Notes: generated by a model from the sequence alone, not told the origin. Shown: positions 40,181 to 54,032, numbered from the stretch's first letter. The stretch is DNA of 64,000 bases from Burkholderiales bacterium (GCA_015075645.1 JABTUF010000001.1:186001-250000), one strand, 5' to 3'. Numbers and translations: made by a program.

Positions 40181-41332
40181 GTGAACCTCCTCGACCTCGA
40201 CCCGCAAGGCCTGGAGCGCCATTTCGCCGCACGCGGCGAGAAGCCTTTCCGCGCCCGCCAGGTGTCGCGCTGGCTGCACCGGCACCTCGCCGGCGACGTC
40301 GCGTCGATGACCGATCTGGCGAAGTCCTTGCGTGCCTCGCTCGCGGCCCACGACAGCATCGAGGGCCCGACGGTGCTCCGAGACACGACGGCCTCCGACG
40401 GCACACGCAAGTGGCTGTTCGACGTCGGCGACGGCAACGCGGTCGAGGCGGTGTTCATTCCCGAGGACGACCGCGGCACCCTGTGCGTCTCGTCGCAGGC
40501 CGGCTGCGCGATGGATTGCCGGTTCTGCTCCACCGGAGCACAGGGTTTCAACCGCAACCTCGGCGTCGCGGAGATCGTCGGCCAGCTCTGGCACGCGAAC
40601 CGGGCGCTCCTGTCGGACGCCCCGCCCGCCCCGGGATCGCCGGGCTGGGTGGCGGAACCGCGGCCCGCGTCGGCCTGGCCCTGGGTCGAGGCCGGCCGCG
40701 CACCGGTCACCAACGTCGTGATGATGGGCATGGGGGAGCCGCTCGCGAACCTCGACCGCGTGATCCCCGCGCTGCGGCTCTTCCTCGACGACCACGCGTA
40801 CGGACTCTCGCGCCGGCGCGTGACCGTGTCGACCTCGGGACTCGTGCCGCAGATGGACCGCCTGGCCGCCGAATGCCCGGTCGCGCTCGCGGTGAGCCTG
40901 CACGCGCCCGACGACGCGCTGCGCGACCATCTGGTTCCGATCAACCGGAAGCACCCGCTCGCCGAACTGCTGGCCGCGTGCCGCCGCTATCTCGAGGTCG
41001 CGCCGCGCGATTTCGTGACCTTCGAGTACGTGATGCTCGACGGCGTGAACGACGCGCCGGCGCAGGCGGACGCGCTCGTCGCGCTCGTGCGCGAGTTGCC
41101 CTGCAAGTTCAACCTGATCCCGTTCAATCCGTTCCCGGGAACCGGGTTCCGCGCGAGTCCGCGCGAGCGCATCGTCGCGTTCCAGCGCCGGTTGATGGAC
41201 GCGGGCCTGGTCACGACGATCCGCAGGACGCGGGGCGACGACATCGACGCGGCCTGCGGCCAGCTCGCCGGCCGCGTGAAGAACCGGGTGATCCGCCCGC
41301 TCGCGACGCGAAGCTTCGCGGTCCGCCCCTGA
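40181..41332 (+). CDS. rlmN: 23S rRNA (A2503-C2) and tRNA (A37-C2) methyltransferase RlmN
   Basis: This 383-residue radical SAM enzyme has the CxxxCxxC cluster motif at Cys109, Cys113 and Cys116 ([12 protein letters not shown]), preceded by GTLCVSSQ, and [10 protein letters not shown]. The GTG at 40181, 13 bases after ndk, gives the family start [14 protein letters not shown]. Between the cluster domain and MMGMGEP there is a Pro/Ala/Trp-rich insert (about residues 144-175) that I do not expect from E. coli RlmN. It should be on the protein surface and is unlikely to affect chemistry. Confidence 0.95.
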   Translation: MNLLDLDPQGLERHFAARGEKPFRARQVSRWLHRHLAGDVASMTDLAKSLRASLAAHDSIEGPTVLRDTTASDGTRKWLFDVGDGNAVEAVFIPEDDRGTLCVSSQAGCAMDCRFCSTGAQGFNRNLGVAEIVGQLWHANRALLSDAPPAPGSPGWVAEPRPASAWPWVEAGRAPVTNVVMMGMGEPLANLDRVIPALRLFLDDHAYGLSRRRVTVSTSGLVPQMDRLAAECPVALAVSLHAPDDALRDHLVPINRKHPLAELLAACRRYLEVAPRDFVTFEYVMLDGVNDAPAQADALVALVRELPCKFNLIPFNPFPGTGFRASPRERIVAFQRRLMDAGLVTTIRRTRGDDIDAACGQLAGRVKNRVIRPLATRSFAVRP

Positions 41333-41348
41333 CGAACCCGACCCGCCG

Positions 41349-42164
41349 ATGTCTATCCGTTCCGCCGTTCCCGCCGCCGCGCTCGCGGTCCTCGCCCTCG
41401 CCGGATGCGACACCTTCTCGTCGAAGAAGGAGACGCAGCCCGCGCCGCAGACGGTCCAGCCGCAGCAGCTTCCTCCGATCAAGCAGGAGGAAGCCACACC
41501 GCGCTACAAGTCCGAACTGCGCACCGAACTCGCCGCCGCGTATTTCGAGCGCGGCCAGTACGACGTCGCGCTCGAGGAACTCGCCGAGGCGGTCAAGTTC
41601 GACCCGACCTACCCGAAGCTCTACAGCATCTACGGTCTCGTCTACGCCGAACTCGGCGACAACGCGAAGGCCGAGACGAACTTCCGGCGCGCGCTCGACC
41701 TCGCGCCGTCGGACTCGGAGATCCGCGGCAACTGGGGCTGGTACCTCTGCACGCACGGCAAGCCGCAGGAGTCGATCGGAGAGTTCGAGGCGGCGTTGCG
41801 CAACCCGCTCTACAAGTCGCCCGAGATCGCGCTCATCAACGCCGGCAAGTGCAGCGCGCAAGCCGGCGACGCCGCGGCGGCCGACCGGTACTTCCGGCGC
41901 GCGCTCGCCGTCCGCCCCGGCAACCCGATCGCCGCGTACAACCTCGCTCTCCTGTCCTACCGCGCCGGGAGGCTCGACGAGGCGCGTGCGCTGATGCGTT
42001 TCGTCATGGCGCAGACCGCCCCGCCTCCGGAGGGGCTCTTCCTCGGCATGTGCGTCGAGCGCAAGCTCGGCGACAAGGCCGCCGAGGATTCCTACGTCAC
42101 GCAGCTCAAGAACCGCTACCCGAACAGCGCGGAGACGCGCGCCATGGGAGGGAGCTGCGAGTGA
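41349..42164 (+). CDS. pilW: Type IV pilus biogenesis/stability lipoprotein PilW (PilF)
   Basis: This 271-residue outer-membrane lipoprotein has the lipobox LALAGC (Cys20) and five to six tetratricopeptide repeats, for example LAAAYFERGQYDVALEELAE and YGLVYAELGDNAKAETNFRR. PilW/PilF pilots the PilQ secretin. Its place between rlmN and rodZ is the usual one in beta- and gammaproteobacteria. The stop overlaps the next start by 4 bases (GTGA). No other pilus genes are in this window. Confidence 0.94.
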   Translation: MSIRSAVPAAALAVLALAGCDTFSSKKETQPAPQTVQPQQLPPIKQEEATPRYKSELRTELAAAYFERGQYDVALEELAEAVKFDPTYPKLYSIYGLVYAELGDNAKAETNFRRALDLAPSDSEIRGNWGWYLCTHGKPQESIGEFEAALRNPLYKSPEIALINAGKCSAQAGDAAAADRYFRRALAVRPGNPIAAYNLALLSYRAGRLDEARALMRFVMAQTAPPPEGLFLGMCVERKLGDKAAEDSYVTQLKNRYPNSAETRAMGGSCE

Positions 42165-43081
42165 ACGAACCCGGGCGTCCCGAAGCGGACGAGGCCGCGC
42201 CCCCGGCTCCGCCGAGCGCGGGCGCGCTGCTCGCCCAGGCCCGCGGCATCGCGGGGCTCACCGTCGAGGACGTCGCGTCGCAGCTCAAACTCGCGCCGCG
42301 CCAGGTCGTCGCGATCGAGCGGGACGACTTCGCGAACCTGCCCGGCCGTACGTTCGTGCGCGGATTCGTGCGCAACTACGCGCGCCTCGTCAAGCTCGAC
42401 GTCGACGACGTGCTCGCCGCGCTTCCGGGCGACGGTCACGCGCCCGCGCCCGAGCGCACGCTCGCGTCGGCCGCCGGACGGTCGATCGGCGAGATGCCGC
42501 GCGAATCGCGCCCGCGTTCGGGCGTGGCGCGTTGGGCGATTCCGCTGCTGCTCGCGGCGATCGTCGGCGTGGCCGCGTTCTACGAGTTCGCGCGCCCGCC
42601 GGCGGCCGAGCGCGGAACGGCGACGAAGGCCGAGTCGGCCCTGACGGCTCCCCCTGTCGCCGCGCCCGCCGATCCCGCGCCCGCAATGCGCCCCGACGAA
42701 CCGGCGACGGCTCCGGCGACCGGCCAGGCGACGGAGTTGCCCAATCCGGTCGCCGGCACCGCGGCCGCGCCCTCGCCCGGCGCGGCCAGTGCGCCCGCGC
42801 TCCCCGTCGCGCAGGACGCCGCGGGCGAGCGATCCGCCGCAGCGCGAAGCCAGCTCAGATTCGCCTTCCGGGGCCAATCGTGGATCGAAGTGCGCGACCG
42901 CTCCGGCAGCGCCGTGATGTCGATCACCGGATCGGCCGGATCGACGCGCGAACTCGAGGTCGCGCCGCCGGTCGATGTCGTCATCGGCAATGCAGCGGTG
43001 GTCGACGCGGCCTGGCGCGGCAGGGCCGTCGACCTCGCGCCGCACACGCGCCAGAACGTCGCGCGCATCCGCCTGGAATAG
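42161..43081 (+). CDS. rodZ: RodZ-like helix-turn-helix cytoskeletal protein
   Basis: This 306-residue membrane protein has an N-terminal HTH_25 domain (about residues 20-85, [20 protein letters not shown]), one membrane helix (124-144) and a long Pro/Ala linker. The periplasmic DUF4115 domain (about 225-306) starts [17 protein letters not shown]. RodZ links MreB to the envelope and cell shape. It begins with GTG inside the pilW stop. ispG normally follows in this cluster but is missing here; hisS starts 58 bases on. Confidence 0.92.
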   Translation: MNEPGRPEADEAAPPAPPSAGALLAQARGIAGLTVEDVASQLKLAPRQVVAIERDDFANLPGRTFVRGFVRNYARLVKLDVDDVLAALPGDGHAPAPERTLASAAGRSIGEMPRESRPRSGVARWAIPLLLAAIVGVAAFYEFARPPAAERGTATKAESALTAPPVAAPADPAPAMRPDEPATAPATGQATELPNPVAGTAAAPSPGAASAPALPVAQDAAGERSAAARSQLRFAFRGQSWIEVRDRSGSAVMSITGSAGSTRELEVAPPVDVVIGNAAVVDAAWRGRAVDLAPHTRQNVARIRLE

Positions 43082-43139
43082 ATCGCCACGAATCCATCGG
43101 CCTTCGCGCGCGAGCGGCGGAGGCCACGAGCATGACCCG

Positions 43140-44456
<1,317 letters not shown>

Positions 44457-44467
44457 AGGGGAACGGC

Positions 44468-45220
44468 ATGGCAACCTACGATCTCGAGGAACAGGACACC
44501 ATCGAGGACCTCAAGGCGTGGTGGACCCGCTGGGGCACGCTCGTCACCTGGATCGCGGTCGCGGTCGCCGTGACGATCGTCGGCGTGCAGGGCTGGCGCT
44601 GGTGGCAGACGTCGCGCGCCGACGAGGCGAGCGCGCTCTACCAGGCGGTCGCCGGGGCGACGCGGGGGAGCGGTGACGCGACGAAGGCGAAGGACGCGAT
44701 GGCGACGCTCGCCGACAAGTACGCGGGTACCGCCTACGCGCCGCGCGCCGCGCTCCTGTACGCGAAACAGTTGTGGAGCACCGGGGACAAAGCCGGGGCG
44801 AAGGCGCAGCTGCAGTGGGTGGTCGACCGGGCGAGCGACGACGACCTGAAGGCGGTCGCGCGCTATAGGCTCGCCGAGGTGCTGCTCGACGAGAAGAACG
44901 TCGACGAGGCGCTGAAGCTCCTCGACACGAAGCACGCGGACGCCTACGCGGGACTGTACGCGGACCTGCGCGGCGACGCCCTCGCGTCGGCCGGGCGCAA
45001 CGCCGAGGCACGCGCGGCCTACCAGTCCGCGTTCGCGAAGCTCGACGCGAGGTCGCCCTACCGCGGTTTCGTGCAACTGAAGCTCGACGCGCTGGGCGGC
45101 GCGCTGCCGGTGGGGACGGAGGCCGATGCGCTGGCCAAGGCTGCGTCCGCGGCGCCCGCCGCCGCCGAGGCTCCGCCTGCCGCTCCCGCCGCAGCCGGAG
45201 CCCCCGCGGCCAAGCCATGA
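44468..45220 (+). CDS. yfgM: YfgM-family periplasmic chaperone-like TPR protein
   Basis: This 250-residue inner-membrane protein begins MATYDLEEQDTIEDLKAWW, the conserved cytosolic N-terminus of the family, followed by one helix (24-44) and a periplasmic TPR domain. The C-terminal 35 residues are Ala/Pro-rich. In E. coli YfgM works with the SecYEG/PpiD translocon. It lies in its standard position between hisS and bamB, and overlaps bamB by 4 bases. Confidence 0.92.
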   Translation: MATYDLEEQDTIEDLKAWWTRWGTLVTWIAVAVAVTIVGVQGWRWWQTSRADEASALYQAVAGATRGSGDATKAKDAMATLADKYAGTAYAPRAALLYAKQLWSTGDKAGAKAQLQWVVDRASDDDLKAVARYRLAEVLLDEKNVDEALKLLDTKHADAYAGLYADLRGDALASAGRNAEARAAYQSAFAKLDARSPYRGFVQLKLDALGGALPVGTEADALAKAASAAPAAAEAPPAAPAAAGAPAAKP

Positions 45221-46395
45221 CGTCACGTACGACGCGGGCGCTGGCGATCGCGTCCATCGCGGCCGCCGTCGGCGGCTGCGCGACGATCCAGTCGTACATC
45301 CCGTCGATCCCGGCGCCCGACTGGACCTGGCTCGTCGGCAGCAGCCGCAAACCCGGCCCGCTGCCCGAACTCTCGCAAAGCGTCACGCCGGTGGTCGCCT
45401 GGCAGGCCGGCGTCGGCAAGGCCGTCGCCGGCTTCGCGCCGTTCGTGACTTCAGACGCGGTCTACGCGGCGTCGTCCGACGGCACGATCGCCAAGTTCGA
45501 CGTCGCCAGCGGCCGCCAGTTCTGGCGCTCGAGCGCCGGACGCACGCTCGCGGCGGGCGTCGGCGCGGGCGACGGGATCGTCGTGGCCGGGACCGACAAG
45601 GGCGACGTGCTCGCGTTCGACGACAACGGCAACGCGCTGTGGACCGCGAAGGTCGGCAGCGAGGTGATCGCGCCGCCCCGCGTCGCCGAAGGCGTCGCGC
45701 TCGTGTTCTCGGGCGACGGACGCCTCTACGCGCTCTCGACCAAGGACGGCTCGACGCGCTGGGTCTACCAGCGCTCGAACCCGCCGCTGATGGTCCGCAA
45801 CCAGGCCGGCGCGGCAATCTCGCGCGGCGCCGTGTTCTTCGGCACCGCCGGAGGGCGGCTCGTGGGCCTCGACCTGCGCAGCGGCGCCGTGGGCTGGGAG
45901 GCGCTGGTGGCGACACCGAAGGGCGCGACGGAACTCGAGCGCATCGCCGACGTCACGAGCCTGCCGGCGATCGACGAGCGCATGGCCTGCGCGGCCGCGT
46001 ACCAGGGTCGCACCGCGTGCTTCGAACTCGTCCGGGGCGCGGCCGTGTGGTCGCGCGACATCGGCAGCCTGGGCGGCATCGCGATCGACCGCGAGCGCCT
46101 GTACGTGACCGACGACGCCGGCGCGGTGCATGCGCTAGACCGCTCGACCGGCGCATCGCTGTGGAAGCAGGACAAGCTCGCCAAGCGCTTCATCGGCGGC
46201 CCGCAGATGGTCGGCGACCAGGTCGGCGTCGTCGACGCCGAAGGCTGGCTGCACCTGCTCTCGCCGGTCAACGGCGCGTACGTGGGCCGCGTGGCGACCG
46301 ACGGCAGCGCACCGACCTCGCAGCCGGTGGCGATGATCGGCGGCGCGATGTGGCAGTCGGCCGCCGGCGCGCTCGTCGCGATCCGCGTCCGCTGA
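45217..46395 (+). CDS. bamB: Outer membrane protein assembly factor BamB
   Basis: This 392-residue outer-membrane lipoprotein has the lipobox VGGC (Cys21) and an eight-bladed PQQ-type beta-propeller, with repeats such as [39 protein letters not shown] and [19 protein letters not shown]. It is part of the BAM complex that inserts outer-membrane barrel proteins. The ATGA overlap with yfgM shows coupling. Der follows 28 bases on. Confidence 0.95.
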   Translation: MTSRTTRALAIASIAAAVGGCATIQSYIPSIPAPDWTWLVGSSRKPGPLPELSQSVTPVVAWQAGVGKAVAGFAPFVTSDAVYAASSDGTIAKFDVASGRQFWRSSAGRTLAAGVGAGDGIVVAGTDKGDVLAFDDNGNALWTAKVGSEVIAPPRVAEGVALVFSGDGRLYALSTKDGSTRWVYQRSNPPLMVRNQAGAAISRGAVFFGTAGGRLVGLDLRSGAVGWEALVATPKGATELERIADVTSLPAIDERMACAAAYQGRTACFELVRGAAVWSRDIGSLGGIAIDRERLYVTDDAGAVHALDRSTGASLWKQDKLAKRFIGGPQMVGDQVGVVDAEGWLHLLSPVNGAYVGRVATDGSAPTSQPVAMIGGAMWQSAAGALVAIRVR

Positions 46396-46423
46396 ACCGC
46401 GCCGCGTCCGCAGGCATCGCGTC

Positions 46424-47761
46424 GTGCTCCCGATCATCGCGCTCGTCGGCCGCCCCAACGTCGGCAAGTCGACGCTGTTCAACCGGCTGACGCGCACGCG
46501 CGACGCGCTGGTGCACGACGTCCCGGGACTCACGCGCGACCGCAACTACGGCCGGGCCCGCGTGGGCGAACGCGACTTCTACGTCGTCGACACCGGCGGC
46601 TTCGAGCCGGTCGCGAAGGAAGGCATCCTGCGCGAGATGGCGCGGCAGGCGGAAGCCGCGATCGCGGAGGCCGACGTCGTCGTGTTCCTCGTCGATGCGC
46701 GCGACGGCCTCGTGCCGCAGGACGCGCGCATCGCCGACCTCCTGCGCCGCTCCGGCCGTCCGATCGTGGTCGCGGTGAACAAGAGCGAGGGACTCTCCGC
46801 CGCGGGCGCGGTCGCCGAGTTCCACGAACTCGCGCTGGGGGAGCCCGCGCCGATCTCCGCAGCGCACGGCGAAGGCGTGCGCGACCTCGTCGACGCGGCG
46901 CTCGCGCTGGCGCCGCCGCCCGGAGAGGTCCCGCCGCACGACGACGACCGCGTGCGCGTGGCGATCGTCGGACGGCCGAACGTCGGCAAGTCGACGCTGG
47001 TCAACGCGCTCCTGGGCGAGGAACGCGTGATCGCGTTCGACGAGCCCGGCACGACGCGCGACGCGATCGCGCTCGACTTCGAGCGCGGAGGCAGGCGCTA
47101 CACGCTCGTCGACACGGCCGGCGTGCGCCGGCGCGGCAAGGTCACCGAGGCGGTCGAGAAGTTCTCGGTGATCAAGACGATGCAGGCGATCGACGAGGCG
47201 AACGTCGTGGTGCTGCTGCTCGATGCGGTCGAAGGCGTCGCCGAACAGGACGCCCACCTCGCCGGCCACATCCTCGAGGCCGGCCGCGCGCTCGTCGTCG
47301 GCATCAACAAGTGGGACGCGGCCACCGGCGAACGGCGCGAGTTCGTCGAGCGCGAGATCGCGCGCAAGCTCGCGTTCCTCGATTTCGCCGCGCAACTGCC
47401 GATCTCGGCACGCGAGGGGCGCGGCCTTCCGGCGCTGATGGCCGCGGTCGACCGGGCCTACGCCGCCGCGATGGCGAAACTCCCGACGCCGCGACTCACG
47501 CGCACGCTGCAACTCGCCGTCGAGCGGCAGCAGCCTCCGCGCAGCGGCACCGTGCGCCCGAAGCTCCGCTACGCGCACCAGGGCGGCAGCAATCCGCCGC
47601 TGGTGGTGATCCACGGGACCGCGCTCGCACGGGTGCCCGACGCCTACCGGCGCTACCTGGAACATTTCTTCGCCGACGCTTTCCAACTGCGGGGCACCCC
47701 GCTTAGGATACAATTCAAGACCGGCGTCAACCCCTACGCGGGCACCGGCGCGCGCCGCTGA
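46424..47761 (+). CDS. der: Ribosome-biogenesis GTPase Der (EngA)
   Basis: This 445-residue protein has two tandem GTPase domains, a unique feature of Der. The first G1 is [17 protein letters not shown] (9-25) and the second [18 protein letters not shown], each followed by DTGG/DTAG and NKS/NKW motifs. The C-terminal KH-like domain is complete. It is needed for 50S maturation. The start is GTG at 46424, the first codon before the conserved [12 protein letters not shown]. Confidence 0.97.
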   Translation: MLPIIALVGRPNVGKSTLFNRLTRTRDALVHDVPGLTRDRNYGRARVGERDFYVVDTGGFEPVAKEGILREMARQAEAAIAEADVVVFLVDARDGLVPQDARIADLLRRSGRPIVVAVNKSEGLSAAGAVAEFHELALGEPAPISAAHGEGVRDLVDAALALAPPPGEVPPHDDDRVRVAIVGRPNVGKSTLVNALLGEERVIAFDEPGTTRDAIALDFERGGRRYTLVDTAGVRRRGKVTEAVEKFSVIKTMQAIDEANVVVLLLDAVEGVAEQDAHLAGHILEAGRALVVGINKWDAATGERREFVEREIARKLAFLDFAAQLPISAREGRGLPALMAAVDRAYAAAMAKLPTPRLTRTLQLAVERQQPPRSGTVRPKLRYAHQGGSNPPLVVIHGTALARVPDAYRRYLEHFFADAFQLRGTPLRIQFKTGVNPYAGTGARR

Positions 47762-47848
47762 ACCGGCGTCCCGGATGCCGGGCGAACCGGCCCGGCACGA
47801 GGCGCGCCGCGCCGCGAGAACGACACGAACGAAGGGCGGAGAGCGACG

Positions 47849-48097
47849 ATGAGCAACAAGGGGCAAATGCTGCAGGACCCGTTCCTGAACACGCTCCGCA
47901 AGGAGCATGTCCAGGTGTCGATCTACCTCGTGAACGGCATCAAACTGCAGGGCCAGATCGAATCGTTCGACCAGTACGTGGTGCTCCTCAAGAACACGGT
48001 GACGCAGATGGTGTACAAGCACGCGATCTCCACCGTCGTGCCGTCGCGGCCGGTCGTCATGCCGCACCACGGCCCGGGCGGCGCCGAGGACGCCTGA
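47849..48097 (+). CDS. hfq: RNA chaperone Hfq
   Basis: This 82-residue protein forms hexameric rings that pair small RNAs with mRNAs. Sm1 ([20 protein letters not shown]) and Sm2 with the hallmark YKHA ([16 protein letters not shown]) are complete. The C-terminal tail is short (ten residues rich in His and Gly). A GGAG site precedes the ATG. It lies between der and hflX as usual. Confidence 0.98.
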   Translation: MSNKGQMLQDPFLNTLRKEHVQVSIYLVNGIKLQGQIESFDQYVVLLKNTVTQMVYKHAISTVVPSRPVVMPHHGPGGAEDA

Positions 48098-48135
48098 CCG
48101 CCGCCTTTCGGCGCCTCGGCGATCGGCCGGACCTC

Positions 48136-49266
48136 ATGCTCGAACGCCCCAGCGGCGGACAACGCGCCGTCATCGTCGGGCTCGCGATCGGAGCCCGGCG
48201 CAACGATCCCGATCTCGACGAAATCGCCGCGCTGGCGACCTCCGCGGGCGCGACGATCGTCGGACGCGTCGGTGGCCGGCGCGCCGCCCCCGATCCCGCG
48301 CTCTACGCCGGCCGCGGCAAGGTGGACGAGATCGCGCGCGCGCGCGACACGGCAGCGGCCGACCTCGTGATCTTCGACCATGCGCTCTCGGGCGTGCAGC
48401 AGCGCAATCTCGAACAGGCGCTCTCCTGCCGCGTCGTCGACCGGACGAGCCTCATCCTCGACATCTTCGCGCAGCGGGCGCGGAGCGCCGAAGGCAAGCT
48501 GCAGGTCGAACTCGCGCAACTCGCGCATCTGTCGACGCGGCTGGTCGGCGGCTGGACCCACCTCGAACGGCAGAAGGGCGGCATCGGCCTGCGCGGCCCG
48601 GGCGAGACCCAGCTCGAGACTGACCGGCGACTGATCGGCAAGCGCGTGAAGACGTTGAAGGAGCGCCTCGCGAAGGTCACGACGAGTCGTGGCGTGCAGG
48701 GCCGCACCCGCCGCCGGGCGCGCGTGCGCGCCGTCGCACTCGTCGGCTACACCAACGCCGGCAAGTCGACGCTGTTCAACCGCCTCGCGCGCGCGAAGGT
48801 CTACGCCGCCGACCAGTTGTTCGCGACGCTCGACACCACGCTGCGCCGCATCCACGTTCCGGGCGCGGACGCGATCGTGCTGTCCGACACGGTCGGATTC
48901 ATCCGCGACCTGCCGCACGACCTCGTCGCGGCGTTCCGCGCCACGCTGTCCGAGGCGGCCCGGGCCGACCTGATCGTCCATGTGATCGACGCCTCGGCGT
49001 CCGACCGGGACGCGCAGGCCGAAGCGGTCGAGGAGGTGCTCGCCGACATCGGCGCGGACGCGCTGCCGCGCCTCGCCGTACTGAACAAGATCGACGCGGC
49101 CGGCCTCGATCCCGGGGTCGAGCGCGACCCCTGTGGTACGATCCGCACCGTGCGCGCAAGTGCGCTGACGGGGGCGGGTTGCGCGGGGTTCCTCGCCGCG
49201 CTGGCCGAGCGGTTCCCGGCGGACGCCGCGCACGCCGACGCCGACGCGGCCGACGCATCGGCCTGA
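48136..49266 (+). CDS. hflX: Ribosome-splitting GTPase HflX
   Basis: This 376-residue protein has an N-terminal HflX domain with YAGRGKVDEIARARDTAAAD and GERGPGE-like 'GGIGLRGPGETQLETDRR', a coiled linker (KRVKTLKERLAKV) and the G domain with G1 [26 protein letters not shown] and NKID. HflX rescues stalled ribosomes under heat stress. It follows hfq by 38 bases. Confidence 0.96.
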   Translation: MLERPSGGQRAVIVGLAIGARRNDPDLDEIAALATSAGATIVGRVGGRRAAPDPALYAGRGKVDEIARARDTAAADLVIFDHALSGVQQRNLEQALSCRVVDRTSLILDIFAQRARSAEGKLQVELAQLAHLSTRLVGGWTHLERQKGGIGLRGPGETQLETDRRLIGKRVKTLKERLAKVTTSRGVQGRTRRRARVRAVALVGYTNAGKSTLFNRLARAKVYAADQLFATLDTTLRRIHVPGADAIVLSDTVGFIRDLPHDLVAAFRATLSEAARADLIVHVIDASASDRDAQAEAVEEVLADIGADALPRLAVLNKIDAAGLDPGVERDPCGTIRTVRASALTGAGCAGFLAALAERFPADAAHADADAADASA

Positions 49267-49352
49267 TCGCCCAAGGGTCCGCCCCGCGCCGTCTCGACCC
49301 GCCGCCGGCCCGTTCGCCGGCGAATTGCACACGATCCACGCGAACCACCAGC

Positions 49353-50549
49353 ATGTCGCTCAACGATCCCCAGTGGGGCAAGCGAGGCGGTAATTCGGGC
49401 GGCCCGCCCGATCTGGACGAGATCTGGCGCAAGGTCAACCGGCGCCTCTCGGACCTGTTCGGCCGGCGCGGCACGACGCCCGAACCTTCGCCCGGCGAGC
49501 CACGTGCACGTCCTGCGATTCCTCTGTCCGGCGCCGGGCTGCTCGCGGGCCTCGTGCTCGTCGTGTGGGTCGCGAGCGGGTTCTACATCGTCGACGAAGG
49601 CCGCCGCGGCGTGGTGACGCGCTTCGGCAAGTACACCGAGACCACGCAGCCGGGCCCGCGCTGGCACCTGCCGTTTCCGGTCGAGGCGGTCGAACTCGTC
49701 GACTTCTCGCAGGTCCGCACGATCGAGATCGGCTACCGCAACACGCCGAAGAATCGCGTCGACCGCGAGGCGGTGATGATCACCGACGACGAGAACATCA
49801 TCGACATCCAGTTCGCGGTCCAGTACAACGTCAAGAACGCCGAGGATTTCGTCTTCCGCAACCGCAAGCCCGAACTGATCGTCGCCTGGGCGGCGGAGTC
49901 GGCGATCCGCGAAGTGGCCGCGAAGGTCCAGATGGACTTCGCGCTCTACGAGGGCCGCGAGCAGGTCGCGCGCGACACCGAGCGGCTCCTGCAGGACATG
50001 CTCGATCGCTTCCGCACCGGCGTGTTCGTGCAGAAGGTCACGCTGCAGAACGTCCAGCCGCCCGAGAAGGTGCAGGCCGCGTTCGACGACGCGGTGAAGG
50101 CGGGCCAGGACCGCGAACGCCTCAAGAACGAGGGCCAGGCCTACGCGAACGACGTGATACCGCGCGCCCGCGGCGCCGCCGCCCGCCTGCTCGAGGAGGC
50201 GCAGGGCTACCAGGCTTCGGTCGTGGCGCGCGCCGAGGGCGACGCCTCGCGCTTCCGGCAGATCGTCATCGAGTACCAGAAGGCGCCGGGCGTCACGCGC
50301 GAGCGCCTGTACCTCGACATGATGCAATCGGTCCTGGGTCCGACCTCGAAGGTGATGGTCGAGCCCAAGGCGGGCGCCCTGCTCGGGTTGCCGCTCGACA
50401 AGCTGATGCAGGCGAGCGGCGCGCCCGCTCCGGCGGCTTCCGACGCTCCCGCCGCGCCAACGCCGCGCGTGACCGTGCCTGCGGACGTCCCGCCGGCGAG
50501 CGATGGCCGCGGATCGCGCGATTCGCTGCGCCGCGACCGGGGAGGCTGA
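49353..50549 (+). CDS. hflK: HflK, membrane subunit of the FtsH modulator
   Basis: This 398-residue protein has a short Gly-rich cytosolic N-terminus (MSLNDPQWGKRGGNSGGPPD), one membrane helix near residues 57-77 and a periplasmic SPFH/band 7 domain starting GRRGVVTRFGKYTETTQPG. The HflKC complex surrounds FtsH and controls its access to membrane substrates. The ATG at 49353 marks the conserved N-terminus. hflC starts 4 bases after the stop. Confidence 0.96.
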   Translation: MSLNDPQWGKRGGNSGGPPDLDEIWRKVNRRLSDLFGRRGTTPEPSPGEPRARPAIPLSGAGLLAGLVLVVWVASGFYIVDEGRRGVVTRFGKYTETTQPGPRWHLPFPVEAVELVDFSQVRTIEIGYRNTPKNRVDREAVMITDDENIIDIQFAVQYNVKNAEDFVFRNRKPELIVAWAAESAIREVAAKVQMDFALYEGREQVARDTERLLQDMLDRFRTGVFVQKVTLQNVQPPEKVQAAFDDAVKAGQDRERLKNEGQAYANDVIPRARGAAARLLEEAQGYQASVVARAEGDASRFRQIVIEYQKAPGVTRERLYLDMMQSVLGPTSKVMVEPKAGALLGLPLDKLMQASGAPAPAASDAPAAPTPRVTVPADVPPASDGRGSRDSLRRDRGG

Positions 50550-50553
50550 AGCG

Positions 50554-51438
50554 ATGAAGTTCACGCTGCCGATCCTCGCCGTCGTCGTCGCCGCGATTCT
50601 CGTCGCGTCGCAGTCGCTGTTCACCGTCCACCAGACCCAGTTCGCGATCAAGTTCCAGTTGGGCGAGGTGGTCGAGGTGATCACCGATCCCGGCCTCCAC
50701 TACAAGGTGCCGCTGGTCCAGAACGTGAAGTACTTCGACCAGCGGAACCTCACGCTCGAGATCCAGGAACCCGACCGCGTCACGACCGCCGAGAAGAAGC
50801 CGCTCCTCGTCGAGTTCGTCGTGCTGTGGCGGATCGACGACGTCCGCAAGTTCTACGTCTCGGTGCAGGGAGACGAGGAAGCCGCGCGCCGCCGCCTGAC
50901 GCAGACCGTGCGTGCGAACCTCGCCGAGGAGTTCAACAAGCGCTCGATGCACGAGGCGATCTCGACCCAGCGCGACCAGATCATGAACACGACGCGCCAG
51001 AAGGCCGACAGCGACGCGAAATCGATCGGGGTCGAGATCGTCGACGTCCGCCTGCGCCGCGTCGAGCTGCCGCCCGACGTGCTCGGCCCGGTCTACGCGC
51101 GGATGGAGTCGGAGCGCCGCCGCGTCGCGAACGAACTGCGCTCGCAGGGTGCCGCCGAGAGCGAGAAAATCCGCGCCGACGCCGACCGCCAGCGCGAGGT
51201 CATCCTCGCCGAGGCGTTCCGCCAGGCGCAGAAGGTCAAGGGCGACGGCGATGCGCGCGCCGCGGCGATCTATTCCGCCGCCTACGGCGTGAACCCGGAG
51301 TTCTTCGCGTTCTACCGCAGCCTCGAGGCCTACAAGGCGTCGTTCCGCAACCGCGGCGACGTCATGGTCCTCGACCCGTCGTCGGACTTCTTCCGCTACT
51401 TCCGGCAGAGCGGCGGGCGCCCACCCGCGTCGAAGTGA
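50554..51438 (+). CDS. hflC: HflC, membrane subunit of the FtsH modulator
   Basis: This 294-residue SPFH protein is anchored by an N-terminal helix (MKFTLPILAVVVAAILVA) and has the HflC blocks FTVHQTQFAIKFQLGEVVEV and DVMVLDPSSDFFRYFR at the C-terminus. A strong GGAGG site (50541-50545) precedes the ATG at 50554, which I prefer over an ATG at 50503 inside hflK. It works as a hetero-oligomer with HflK. Confidence 0.96.
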   Translation: MKFTLPILAVVVAAILVASQSLFTVHQTQFAIKFQLGEVVEVITDPGLHYKVPLVQNVKYFDQRNLTLEIQEPDRVTTAEKKPLLVEFVVLWRIDDVRKFYVSVQGDEEAARRRLTQTVRANLAEEFNKRSMHEAISTQRDQIMNTTRQKADSDAKSIGVEIVDVRLRRVELPPDVLGPVYARMESERRRVANELRSQGAAESEKIRADADRQREVILAEAFRQAQKVKGDGDARAAAIYSAAYGVNPEFFAFYRSLEAYKASFRNRGDVMVLDPSSDFFRYFRQSGGRPPASK

Positions 51439-51541
51439 TGGCCCCCCCCCGAAGCGCGCTTCGCGCGCCTCCCCCAAAGGGGGCGCGGCACCCGCGGCTC
51501 GACCTCGGGGCGGCCCCCGCCGGGCGCCGGGCGAAGTAGCG
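51439..51541. repeat. GC-rich hairpin-forming spacer after hflC
   Basis: The spacer has a run of nine C (51442-51450), the perfect palindrome GAAGCGCGCTTC (51451-51462), a hairpin CCCCCAAAGGGGG (51471-51483) and further G/C blocks. It resembles the GC-rich palindromic spacers scattered through many Burkholderiales genomes. There is no T-run. It may act as an RNA stability or processing element between hflC and the DUF2065 gene. Confidence 0.55.
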
Positions 51542-51561
51542 GCGCGACCGGAGATGTCGGG

Positions 51562-51742
51562 GTGGATTCGCTCTGGGCGGCGCTCGCGCTCGTGCTCGTC
51601 GTGGAAGGGCTGTTGCCGTTCCTCGCACCTCGGGCGTGGCGCGACACGTTTCGCAAGCTGACCGACATGAGCGACGGACAGATCCGCTTCATCGGCCTCG
51701 CATCGATCGTTCTCGGGCTCGCGGCCTTCCTGGTGCTTCGCC

Positions 51743-51750
<8 letters not shown>
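51562..51750 (+). CDS. DUF2065 (YjeT-like) small membrane protein
   Basis: This 62-residue protein has two hydrophobic segments (about residues 3-22 and 43-60) and the family motif PRAWRDTFRKLTDMSDGQIR between them. It lies between hflC and hisZ/purA, the position of yjeT in proteobacteria. Function is unknown. Start is GTG at 51562 with a weak ribosome-binding site. The 3' end overlaps hisZ by 8 bases. Confidence 0.86.

Positions 51751-54029
<2,279 letters not shown>

Positions 54030-54032
<3 letters not shown>

Noticed and set aside
51441..51450. Frameshift of hflC at the nine-C tract
   Set aside because: The tract begins after the hflC TGA (51436-51438), and HflC already has its normal C-terminus, so it does not affect the protein.
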